DNA of 25,767 nucleotides from an uncultured Lachnobacterium sp. (GTDB lineage: Bacteria; Bacillota; Clostridia; Lachnospirales; Lachnospiraceae). The position numbers and the translations under genes were made by a program. Positions within the stretch are counted from its first letter, which is position 1, and every line of letters begins with the position of its first letter. The notes beneath the pieces are model-generated. The model was not told where the DNA came from. It was given only the letters and a program-made list of their open reading frames with translations, and made no database searches. Positions 14,210-20,666 of the stretch are shown in pieces. The stretch lies in the NCBI GenBank assembly GCA_900552085.1, contig URYB01000005.1, positions 1 through 25,767 on the forward strand, given 5' to 3'.

Positions 14210-14313
14210 TAAAAATCTACAATATATGCCTATAGGAAAATTGTGAAAAATGCCTTTTGAAATAAAAAAGAAAAACTGATAGAATGACTTTTGCGCAAAA
14301 GGAAACGATATTT

Positions 14314-14353
14314 AAGAAGATATGACACAAACGTGCATATCTTCTTTTTTTGC
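14314..14353 (+). terminator. Intrinsic terminator before the MFS gene
   Basis: AAGAAGATATG (14314-14324) pairs perfectly with CATATCTTCTT (14336-14346), followed by a T-run to 14351. TTGCGCAA flanks it on both sides (14291-14298 and 14350-14357). Confidence 0.9.
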
Positions 14354-14382
14354 GCAATTTTAGCAAAAATCAGGAGGCAGAA

Positions 14383-15519
14383 ATGAAACAAAAAGTAAAG
14401 GTAAAAGTACCGGCAAAGCTTGCATTATCTGTAGTTGCAGCTTGTCTGGTATCGTTTTGTGGTTTGATTACGGAAACGGCGGTAAATATAGCATTTCCAG
14501 CAGTAATGCGTACATTTGATGTATCAACAGAGATGGTTCAGTGGCTTACAACAGGAAATTTGCTGGTTGTGGCAATGATTACTCCATTGTCTGCATTCCT
14601 GCAGAAACGGTTTAAATTGAAACATTTATTCGTATTTGGAACGATGTGTTTTGTTATAGGAACAGTGGTAGCGATTTTTTCTCCGAATTTTACATTACTG
14701 TTGCTCGCAAGGCTGATTCAGGGAATTGGAACCGGAGTCGGAGTGCCGATTGCATTCTGTATCATTCTGGAGCAGATTCCGTTTGAAAAAGTAGGAACCT
14801 ATATGGGATATGGAGCACTGGTGTCAGCGGCAGCGCCTGCATTAGGACCGACATTTGGTGGTGTTGTAAATCAGACGTTAGGCTGGAGATATATTTTTGT
14901 GATTTTGATTCCTGTTTTGATTTTTACACTTATTCTTGGAATTTGTACGATTGAGGAAAAGCATGAACCTGAGAAAGTACCGGTGGATATCTGGGGAATC
15001 ATTTTTATTATGCTGACATTTTTAGGACTTGTCTATGGATTTGCCAATATAGCAGCTTTTGGAAAGAATCCAGTCGTGGAAATTATAGCATTTGCAATCG
15101 GAATTGTTGCGTTGGTTTTATTTGTAAAACATTGCGGAAAATGTGAGAATCCATTGATTGATATGAGTATTTTTAAGAACATTCCGTTTGTATGTCATCT
15201 GGTAGCTTTTTTCTTAATCAATGCAATTATGCTTGGAACAAGTTTTCTTTTACCAAACTATTTGCAGGTGGCGCTTTTGTGCGAATCTATGATTGCAGGA
15301 TTTATGCTTCTCCCGGGGGCAGGATTAAATGCTCTTATGGGACCTTTCAGTGGTGCGGCATTGGTGGCAGCAGCACAGATGCAGAATAATTCTTTCAGCT
15401 ATGAGCAAAAAACGGCAGCAGGATCTACACATGGTTTTATATTTTTGCTGATATTTGCGATTGTATGTTTAATCCTTCAGATAGTTGGCTTTAAAAAATT
15501 TGACTTTTTAGAAAAATAG
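14383..15519 (+). pseudogene. MFS drug exporter (DHA2/EmrB-QacA type) with in-frame internal deletion
   Basis: ATG 14383 follows AGGAGG (14372-14377). The product has 378 residues, against about 470 for the 14-helix DHA2 family. Helices 1-10 are well formed. They include the family motifs NIAFPAVMRTFDVSTEMVQW at the start, LLLLARLIQGIGTGVGVPIA (motif B-like) and GYGALVSAAAPALGPTFGGV (motif C-like). At about residue 324 'NALMGPFSG', which should lead into the loop and helices 11-13, is followed directly by AALVAAAQMQNNSFSYEQKT and the last helix with its basic tail KKFDFLEK. About 90 residues are missing without a frame break. A membrane protein can still be made, but topology and transport are probably destroyed. 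Confidence 0.8.
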
Positions 15520-15537
15520 AAATATAATAATTTTTAA

Positions 15538-15590
15538 ACGAGTAGCAAACGAGCGTAAATCCAGTTTTGCTGCTCGTTTTTTATTTTTAT
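15538..15590 (+). terminator. Intrinsic terminator after the MFS gene (hairpin 1 of a pair)
   Basis: ACGAGTAGCAAA (15538-15549) pairs with TTTGCTGCTCGT (15566-15577) at 11 of 12 positions, followed by a T-rich tract. The loop contains AGCGTAAATCCAG (15552-15564), nearly identical to the loop of the next hairpin. Confidence 0.85.
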
Positions 15591-15599
15591 AATGCCATG

Positions 15600-15659
15600 A
15601 AAAAGTGTGTAGCTTATCAGCGTAAGTCCAGCTTATTATGATAGGTCTGCACTTTTTTT
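15600..15659 (+). terminator. Second hairpin with the same loop sequence, directly before the MATE gene
   Basis: AAAAAGTG (15600-15607) pairs with CACTTTTT (15650-15657). CTTATCA (15613-15619) pairs with TGATAGG (15639-15645) with one G-U. The T-run overlaps the right arm. The loop holds AGCGTAAGTCCAG (15619-15631). It lies 27 bases before ATG 15687. Confidence 0.65.
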
Positions 15660-15686
15660 ATGCAGAAAAAGGAGGATTCAGTTAAG

Positions 15687-17066
15687 ATGGCAGAAAGTAA
15701 CAGGATGAAGGAAATGCCGGTCAATAAGCTCATGGTACAGATGGGAATACCGATGATCTTATCTATGGCATTGCAGGCGGTCTACAATATTGTGGACAGT
15801 GCCTTTGTCGGAAACATGAAGGAGGGAAGCGAAGCCGCATTAAATGCACTGACGCTGGTATTTCCGGTGCAGATGCTCATGGTAGCGGTAGGAATCGGAA
15901 CCGGTGTGGGGACGAATGCACTTCTTGCGCGGACACTTGGACAGGGAAACAGCAAAAAAGCAGCGAAAGTTGCGGGAAACAGTTTATTCTTAGGTGCAAT
16001 TATTTATGTGGTATGTCTGTTGTTTGGAATTTTCGGAGTGAAAGCCTATATTTCATCGCAGACGGTTGATCCGGAAGTAATTTCGATGGGAACCGGCTAT
16101 CTCAGGATATGTTGTGTGATTTCGTTTGGAATTATCTTCTTTTCCCTGTTTGAAAAGTTATTACAGGCGACCGGGCGTTCGCTTTATTCTACAATTGGTC
16201 AGGTAGTGGGAGCGGTAGTAAATATCATTCTCGATCCGATTATGATCTACGGGATCGGACCGGTACCGGAAATGGGTGTAGAAGGTGCTGCGTATGCGAC
16301 GGTAATCGGACAGGTAGCATCGGCAGTATTACTCTTTATTTTCCATATGAAATTAAATAAAGAGTTTGCGCATGGAACAAAATACATGAGACCGGAGGGC
16401 GGAATTATAAAAGAAATTTATTCGATTGGGCTTCCGGCGATCATTGCACAGGCACTGATGTCAATCATGGTATATGTGATGAATCTGATCTTAAAATTTA
16501 ATCCTTCGGCGCAGACCGCATATGGATTGTTTTATAAAGTGCAGCAGTTTGTGTTGTTCCTTGCATTTGGTCTGCGTGATGCAATTACTCCGATCATCGC
16601 TTTTTCCTATGGAATGGGAAGTAAAAAGCGTATCAGGGATGGAATCAAATACGGACTGATTTATACGATTGCACTTATGATCCTCGGTGTGGCGATCACG
16701 GAAATTTTCCCGGGTGCATTTGCAACTTTATTTAACGCAGGGCGGTCAAGAGAATATTTTATCGGAGCAATGCGGATTATTTCTCTCAGTTTTCTTTTTG
16801 CAGGAATCAATGTCGCATATCAGGGAATTTATCAGGCATTGGACGGAGGCATCGAGTCGCTTGTGATTTCGCTGCTCAGACAGCTTGTAATTATATTGCC
16901 ACTGGCAGGCATTTTCTCTATTTTCGTCCGAAACGGACAGATGGGAGTTTCGCTGATCTGGTGGGCGTTTCCGATCACAGAGTTTATCGCGTGTCTGGCC
17001 GGCTATGTATTTTTAAAGAGAATCCGTAAAACAAAAGTAGATGTTTTAAGTGAAAGGGGGATGTGA
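15687..17066 (+). CDS. MATE family efflux transporter
   Basis: The start is ATG 15687, behind GGAGG (15671-15675); ATG 15660 lies in the hairpin's T-run and has no ribosome site. The 459-residue protein has 12 predicted membrane helices in two bundles. MATE hallmarks are GIPMILSMALQAVYNIVDSA FVGNM near the N-terminus, GVGTNALLARTLGQG in helix 2-3, QATGRSLYSTIGQVVGAVVN in helix 5, and GLPAIIAQALMSIMVYVMNL opening the second bundle. It should export cationic drugs or metabolites by sodium or proton antiport. Unlike the MATE gene at 8332 it is undamaged. Its TGA (17064-17066) lies two bases before the next start, so it is probably co-transcribed with the kinase-like gene. Specific substrate unknown. 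Confidence 0.9.
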   Translation: MAESNRMKEMPVNKLMVQMGIPMILSMALQAVYNIVDSAFVGNMKEGSEAALNALTLVFPVQMLMVAVGIGTGVGTNALLARTLGQGNSKKAAKVAGNSLFLGAIIYVVCLLFGIFGVKAYISSQTVDPEVISMGTGYLRICCVISFGIIFFSLFEKLLQATGRSLYSTIGQVVGAVVNIILDPIMIYGIGPVPEMGVEGAAYATVIGQVASAVLLFIFHMKLNKEFAHGTKYMRPEGGIIKEIYSIGLPAIIAQALMSIMVYVMNLILKFNPSAQTAYGLFYKVQQFVLFLAFGLRDAITPIIAFSYGMGSKKRIRDGIKYGLIYTIALMILGVAITEIFPGAFATLFNAGRSREYFIGAMRIISLSFLFAGINVAYQGIYQALDGGIESLVISLLRQLVIILPLAGIFSIFVRNGQMGVSLIWWAFPITEFIACLAGYVFLKRIRKTKVDVLSERGM

Positions 17067-17068
17067 TT

Positions 17069-17656
17069 ATGGCAAAAAGAATTATTACGATCAGCAGAGA
17101 GTTCGGAAGCGGTGGTCGTTTTATAGGGGAAGAAGTGGCAAAGAAACTTGGAATAAAATATTATGACAAGGATATCATTGCGCAGATTGCGGAGCAGTCC
17201 GGATTTTCAACGGAATATATTGCGGAAAAGGCAGAATTGTCGCCAAAGAAAGGCTTGTTTGCCTACGCTTTTTCCGGGCGAGATGTCACAGGAAAATCAA
17301 TTGAGGATATGGTGTATGAAGCGCAGAGGAAAGTAATTTTGGAGATTGCGGAAAAGGAAAGCTGTGTGATCATAGGACGGAATGCGGATTTTATCTTAAA
17401 AGACAGAGACAATGTGCTGAACGTTTTTATACATGGGGATATGCCGGAAAAGGTGGCGCGTATCTGTAAACTCTACAATGTTACCGAAGAGGAAGCAGAA
17501 AAAATGATGGCAGATATCGATAAAAGGTGTATGACAAATTATCGATTTTATACGGATCAGAAGTGGGGGATGGCAAAGAATTACACATTGTCACTGAACA
17601 GTTCCGAGCTGGGATATGATCTGTGTGAGAAGATCATAATGAATTGTATGAAATAG
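17069..17656 (+). CDS. Cytidylate kinase-like family protein
   Basis: ATG 17069 lies eight bases after AAAGGGGG (17053-17060). The 195-residue protein belongs to the cytidylate-kinase-like group (PF13189 type). It starts MAKRIITISREFGSGGRFIG, a modified P-loop with GSGGR in place of the canonical GxxGxGKS/T. KLGIKYYDKDIIAQIAEQSG follows, then CVIIGRNADFILKDRDNVLN (the IIGRxAD motif) and a Lys/Arg-rich lid (about 130-155). The family is common in Firmicutes; the phosphate acceptor has not been settled. It follows the MATE gene by two bases and ends before a strong terminator at 17680. A functional link with the pump is suggested only by the operon. Confidence 0.85.
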   Translation: MAKRIITISREFGSGGRFIGEEVAKKLGIKYYDKDIIAQIAEQSGFSTEYIAEKAELSPKKGLFAYAFSGRDVTGKSIEDMVYEAQRKVILEIAEKESCVIIGRNADFILKDRDNVLNVFIHGDMPEKVARICKLYNVTEEEAEKMMADIDKRCMTNYRFYTDQKWGMAKNYTLSLNSSELGYDLCEKIIMNCMK

Positions 17657-17679
17657 AAGAAAACAAATGTGCAATTAAG

Positions 17680-17725
17680 AGATACCATACATGTGACAAA
17701 GGATCATACGTATGGTATCTTTTTA
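17680..17725 (+). terminator. Intrinsic terminator after the MATE/kinase operon
   Basis: AGATACCATAC (17680-17690) pairs perfectly with GTATGGTATCT (17710-17720), then TTTTAC. Confidence 0.9.
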
Positions 17726-17760
17726 CTGTATAGAAAATCTATAAAGTGCCACCCCACAAA

Positions 17761-18225
17761 TTACATATTTTTAATTTGTGATAACCATTTTTTATAGTTC
17801 CCCTTTTTAAATACACCACTGTCAAATGGTAATTTGATTTGTGATGCATCAAATAAAGAATTAAGAGTCTTTTGGGTCCAACTGATCCCACTCATTCCAT
17901 AGGTTGCAAACGGAACAATAGTCTTACTTTTTGTGTCACATTGGCGAATAAAATCCTGAACAAAAACAGGAACATCCTGTGCCCATATAGGAAAGCCGAC
18001 AAATATGGTATCGTATTCGGTCAAGTCCGGTATTGGGGTTGTAAATTTAGGAGTAATCTTCTTCATGTTTTCTTTCATAACACGCAGACAGGACATAATA
18101 TAATTGCCATATGTTTCTTCCGGCTCAATTTTAATAGCAGGAATTCCACCTAGATCTGACTGAAGTTGTTTTGCTATTTTTTCAGTATTTCCAGAACGGG
18201 AATAATAAATGATAATTGCATTCAT
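17761..18225 (-). CDS. Flavodoxin family protein
   Basis: The start is the ATG at 18223-18225 on the minus strand, preceded by GAAAGGAAGAG. The 154-residue protein has the flavodoxin fold: MNAIIIYYSRSGNTEKIAKQ gives strand 1 and the FMN phosphate loop SRSGNTE, YDTIFVGFPIWAQDVPVFVQ gives the 'GxPIW' isoalloxazine loop, and VPFATYGMSGIS gives the third FMN contact. It is a cytosolic electron carrier or quinone-reductase-like protein. It is divergent from a TetR regulator gene, with a promoter and a palindrome between them, a typical repressor and target pair for small redox proteins. The frame is complete. Confidence 0.85.
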   Translation of the reverse strand: MNAIIIYYSRSGNTEKIAKQLQSDLGGIPAIKIEPEETYGNYIMSCLRVMKENMKKITPKFTTPIPDLTEYDTIFVGFPIWAQDVPVFVQDFIRQCDTKSKTIVPFATYGMSGISWTQKTLNSLFDASQIKLPFDSGVFKKGNYKKWLSQIKNM

Positions 18226-18246
18226 AAAACTCTTCCTTTCATTATC

Positions 18247-18294
18247 CAACACTGTGTTGTACAATATTATAAAAGTTAGAGAAACGTTTATCAA
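18247..18294 (-). promoter_or_regulatory. Flavodoxin promoter with palindromic operator
   Basis: On the minus strand TTGATA (18289-18294), 17 bp, TATAAT (18266-18271) is close to consensus. The palindrome CAACAC-T-GTGTTG (18247-18259) lies just downstream of the -10 over the expected start of transcription. It is a natural site for the adjacent TetR protein. Confidence 0.65.
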
Positions 18295-18331
18295 CCAACA
18301 AACATATGAATAATGTCGGAAGGTGTATAAG

Positions 18332-18862
18332 ATGAAGAAGCAACCTGAGATTACAGGGCAAACACGGAAAAATATTATCAGAGCATTTTGCAGACTATAT
18401 GAAGAAAAGCCAATTGAAAAAATTTCTGTTAAAGATGTAATTGCTCTGGCGGGATATAACAGAAGTACATTTTATGCGTATTTTACCGATATATACGCAC
18501 TTCTCGAATCCATTGAGAATGATGTTATTGATTATATTAAGAATGGACTAGACAGTAAAACAAAATCACAGACGGATCTTTTAAATCTCTTTGCAGCAAA
18601 AGAGGATTATCTGAAAGTATTGTTAGGAACATTTGGCTGCGTTCATTTTCAGGACAGACTGAAAACGGAATTTTTGAAGACTTCTAAGTTGCCGCAAAGA
18701 GAGGATAATTTGCAACCTTATGTGTCAGAATTTCATATGACAGTTTCGTTATCCATGTATCGTTTATGGCTAAGGCGGGGGAAAGATCTATCAACAGATG
18801 AACTGGCTTCGTTGATACACACTTTATATATTAGTGGAGCACAGGGGGTGTTGTTGGATTGA
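18332..18862 (+). CDS. TetR/AcrR family transcriptional regulator
   Basis: ATG 18332 follows GGAAGGTG; the in-frame GTG at 18323 overlaps that ribosome site. The 176-residue protein starts with a TetR helix-turn-helix: TRKNIIRAFCRLYEEKPIEK, then ISVKDVIALAGYNRSTFYAYFTD, where 'AGYNRSTFYxYF' is the recognition helix of the group that includes DhaS- and YxaF-like regulators. The C-terminal ligand domain has no assignable specificity. It is divergent from the flavodoxin gene with a 13-bp palindrome between, and most likely represses that gene and itself. The stop codon TGA overlaps the TTGACT of the next promoter. Confidence 0.85.
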   Translation: MKKQPEITGQTRKNIIRAFCRLYEEKPIEKISVKDVIALAGYNRSTFYAYFTDIYALLESIENDVIDYIKNGLDSKTKSQTDLLNLFAAKEDYLKVLLGTFGCVHFQDRLKTEFLKTSKLPQREDNLQPYVSEFHMTVSLSMYRLWLRRGKDLSTDELASLIHTLYISGAQGVLLD

Positions 18863-18893
18863 CTTGCCCTTAAAATGAGGTAAAATTTAAGGG
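18859..18893 (+). promoter_or_regulatory. Promoter with inverted repeat before the GNAT remnant
   Basis: TTGACT (18859-18864), 16 bp, TAAAAT (18881-18886). CCCTTAAA (18867-18874) and TTTAAGGG (18886-18893) form a perfect 8-bp inverted repeat spanning the spacer and -10, as expected of an operator. Confidence 0.5.
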
Positions 18894-18920
18894 AAAGAAT
18901 GAAAATTAGGGGAATGAGGA

Positions 18921-19038
18921 ATGAAGATAAGAACCGCAACCATGGATGATCTTAACGAGATTGCAAATGTAGAGGTAGAGTGTTTCCCGGCTGCGGAGGC
19001 TGCAACGAAAGAAGAATTTGCCGATCGAATCCGGTATA
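18921..19038 (+). pseudogene. GNAT acetyltransferase, N-terminal fragment joined to an antisense gene end
   Basis: After AGGGG and an eight-base gap, ATG 18921 opens MKIRTATMDDLNEIANVEVE and CFPAAEAATKEEFADRI, a well-conserved GNAT start in which 'CFPxxEAAxxExFxxRI' is the first helix pair. From about residue 40 the sequence no longer resembles any GNAT. It is the reverse strand of the DUF2798-like gene, and the frame runs on without meaning to the TGA near 19250. A promoter and ribosome site are intact, so a short useless peptide may still be made. The acetyl-CoA site is gone. Confidence 0.75.
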
Positions 19039-19379
19039 AAGTTGGCGGTAAATCCGTGTCCGTGATAGACACAGATCACACTGACGAATGCAACCTGCCA
19101 GATTACCGTGAAAGTTTGGATTGCAAAGATGATAAAAATCGGTCGGTCGCCCGGCTGGACAACGCGGAAAGCGCACATTTTTGCGAGATGGCCGGACACG
19201 AAATAGGCAAGCAATCCGATGATGATATACTCTATCCACATTCCCTTTAATGCAATAAGAAAGGTTGTATTTGTAAAGCTTCCTGTTGCGAGTACCGTGT
19301 TATAGACTGTCATGACATAGACCATCATCCATGCGGTGATCGCTGTAAAAAATATTGATTCTCCTCGTGTTCTAGGCAT
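19035..19379 (-). pseudogene. DUF2798-like membrane protein, 3' end deleted
   Basis: On the minus strand the ATG at 19377-19379 follows GGAAAGGAG. The frame reads MPRTRGESIFFTAITAWMMV, then TVYNTVLATGSFTNTTFLIA and IIGLLAYFVSGHLAKMCAFR. After that come QPGDRPIFIIFAIQTFTVIW and YHGHGFTANFIPD. This is a small multi-helix membrane protein of the DUF2798 type. Homologues continue with one or two more helices; here the sequence runs into the GNAT remnant after NFIPD (about 19034-19048). ATCCGGTAT at the boundary fits both genes, so a short-homology deletion removed the ends of two convergent genes at once. About 115 residues are native. Confidence 0.75.
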
Positions 19380-19401
19380 TATTTTTCTCCTTTCCGACAA
19401 C

Positions 19402-19460
19402 AAAAAAGACAACAAATGCTGCCCGTCCGTCTGACAGTGGACAGGTGACATTTATTGTCT
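19402..19460 (-). promoter_or_regulatory. Terminator hairpin in the 5' leader of the DUF2798-like gene
   Basis: On the minus-strand transcript the outer arms (19449-19460 with 19407-19418) pair at 12 positions with one G-U. The inner arms (19439-19445 with 19422-19428) add 7 pairs with one G-U. A U-run follows (19402-19407). It lies between the promoter and the ribosome site, as an attenuator would. No known riboswitch class was recognised. Confidence 0.7.
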
Positions 19461-19475
19461 TATAGGTGTCTTATA
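19456..19475 (-). repeat. Tandem TATAAGACA direct repeats, 11 bp apart
   Basis: TGTCTTATA occurs on the plus strand at 19456-19464 and 19467-19475. On the minus strand they are TATAAGACA copies just downstream of the promoter. They could be a regulator site or part of a competing RNA fold, since one copy overlaps the base of the terminator stem. Confidence 0.45.
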
Positions 19476-19497
19476 TTTCATTTTTTACAACTCTTGC

Positions 19498-19527
19498 ATT
19501 TTAGCAGAAAAATAAACGCATAGTCAA
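19498..19527 (-). promoter_or_regulatory. Promoter of the DUF2798-like gene
   Basis: On the minus strand TTGACT (19522-19527), 18 bp, TAAAAT (19498-19503) with TGC immediately before the -10. This leaves a 5' leader of about 110 bases. Confidence 0.6.
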
Positions 19528-19573
19528 GAGAAAAGTTCAATAAATGACATTATGGATAGTCGTATTTCTTAAG

Positions 19574-19867
19574 TTATAAGATGTTTTTGGTTGGGCTTAC
19601 GGTAAGCTTCAGACCAAGATGCTGAAAAATATTAAGGAGTGTTCCGAGATTTGGAGTAGTTTTGCAAGATTCAATACGTGCTACGGATGATTGTGGAATA
19701 CCACACATAGCGGCGAGATCCCTTTGGCTCAAACCAAGGGAAGTGCGCTGTTCAACCATGGCACTCACGATGGCAGAGATATTTTCAATTTCATCCATGT
19801 CTTTTCCGCTTTCAGGATCAATAGATCTTACATGTTCCTTATAGTCATTCCAGGTTTTCATAATCAA
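19574..19867 (-). CDS. higA: XRE-family antitoxin (HigA-like)
   Basis: The 97-residue protein on the minus strand has an XRE helix-turn-helix at about 44-75: LGLSQRDLAAMCGIPQSSVA RIE, preceded by an acidic N-terminal helix region and followed by a short beta tail (GLKLTVSPTKNIL). It begins inside the stop codon region of the toxin gene (4-base overlap), the standard toxin-first order of HigBA modules. Either ATG 19867 or the nearby ATG 19861 (MKTWNDY) could be the start; both follow the ribosome site GGAGG. It should bind the palindrome at 20273-20290 and neutralise the toxin. The gene symbol reflects family and gene order, not proven orthology. Confidence 0.85.
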   Translation of the reverse strand: MIMKTWNDYKEHVRSIDPESGKDMDEIENISAIVSAMVEQRTSLGLSQRDLAAMCGIPQSSVARIESCKTTPNLGTLLNIFQHLGLKLTVSPTKNIL

Positions 19868-20229
19868 TCAGCCTCCTTTCGGGCAAGGTAATCATTACGT
19901 TCAGCTTTTGCCTTATCAATTTCGCGTTTGGGAGTCTTTTGTGTTTTTTTGCGGAATTGATGCAAAAGCACAAAAGTATCATTTTTGAAATAAAAATATA
20001 AAACACGATTGTTGCCTGGGCGAAGTTCCCAGATATCATCATCAATATGTTTTGTAATATTTTCATTAAGTCGAGTTCCGTTATCTTCGAGGAGCTGGAT
20101 GTACAAAGATATTTGTTTATATTGGATGCGTGCATCTTTGTTTGTAGCAGCCTTAATTCGAAGAGATTCAAGAAACTCCCAAAGTTCTGATTTGCCATTG
20201 GAATCTTCATAAAATTCAATGTTGTACAT
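19864..20229 (-). CDS. higB: RelE/HigB-type toxin (phage Gp49-like)
   Basis: The 121-residue protein starts MYNIEFYEDSNGKSELWEFL on the minus strand behind GGAGA. It shows the Gp49-like (PF05973) pattern: 'ELWEFLESL' helix, KQISLYIQLLEDNGTRLNEN, then the strand IWELRPGNNRVLYFYFKNDT FVLLHQFRKKTQKTP, and a Lys/Glu-rich C-terminal helix. Family members are ribosome-dependent mRNA endonucleases; the Arg/Lys residues in the last strands are the likely catalytic ones. The antitoxin gene overlaps by 4 bases. The promoter and operator lie immediately upstream at 20271-20299. The pair is complete and looks functional. Confidence 0.85.
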   Translation of the reverse strand: MYNIEFYEDSNGKSELWEFLESLRIKAATNKDARIQYKQISLYIQLLEDNGTRLNENITKHIDDDIWELRPGNNRVLYFYFKNDTFVLLHQFRKKTQKTPKREIDKAKAERNDYLARKEAD

Positions 20230-20270
20230 TAGTATGTGTTCTCCGAATGTGATATATTAATTCTATACAT

Positions 20271-20299
20271 ATGATAGCATTTATGCTATCGAAAAGCAA
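20271..20299 (-). promoter_or_regulatory. HigBA promoter and operator palindrome
   Basis: On the minus strand TTGCTT (20294-20299), 17 bp, TATCAT (20271-20276). The perfect inverted repeat GATAGCAT-TT-ATGCTATC (20273-20290) overlaps the -10 and spacer, the usual layout for autorepression by the antitoxin. Confidence 0.7.
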
Positions 20300-20666
20300 T
20301 TAGAATTTTGCTCTTACAAAAGTAGCTACGCATGCGTAGAGGCATGTTGGCACGAATTGCATGAAAGTTGGCGCAACCTGTCATTCAACAGAATCTTTTC
20401 GAAATCCTTGTGTAACCGCAGAAGAGTATTACCGTTTTATGAAAGCAATCGAGGATATTGTACCGGACAAAAAGATGCCGATACTGCTTTTTTGCTATAC
20501 TAAAAATTGTTGACATGGAAACGGAACATCCTCAGCTTTCCGTTGCAGATGGCGATGGCTGCAATCGGATTAAACAGTAATGTGATTCATACTAATAAAT
20601 TTCATAGTAACTTCAAGTCACGGTTGCATTTGACTATAATGAAGCATGCAAAGAGGTGACGATCGT
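20300..20666. other. Stretch without an intact gene; one short gene-like remnant
   Basis: A frame from ATG 20361 to the TGA at 20511-20513 gives 50 residues (MKVGATCHSTESFRNPCVTA and then EEYYRFMKAIEDIVPDKKMP). This is protein-like in composition but has no ribosome site and no family I recognise. A perfect 14-bp palindrome CTACGCATGCGTAG lies at 20326-20339. TATAAT at 20635-20640 with TTCAAG at 20612-20617 (17-bp spacing) is a weak promoter candidate for the MATE gene. Nothing else is supported. Confidence 0.4.

Noticed and set aside
18906..19451. Full 181-residue minus-strand protein
   Set aside because: The start at 19451 has no ribosome site, and the last 40 or so residues are the reverse strand of a GNAT gene; only about 115 residues are native.
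20326..20339. Perfect palindrome CTACGCATGCGTAG as an attachment or recombination site
   Set aside because: No second copy, no integrase and no boundary of a mobile element was seen; 14-bp palindromes occur by chance in windows of this size at a modest rate.
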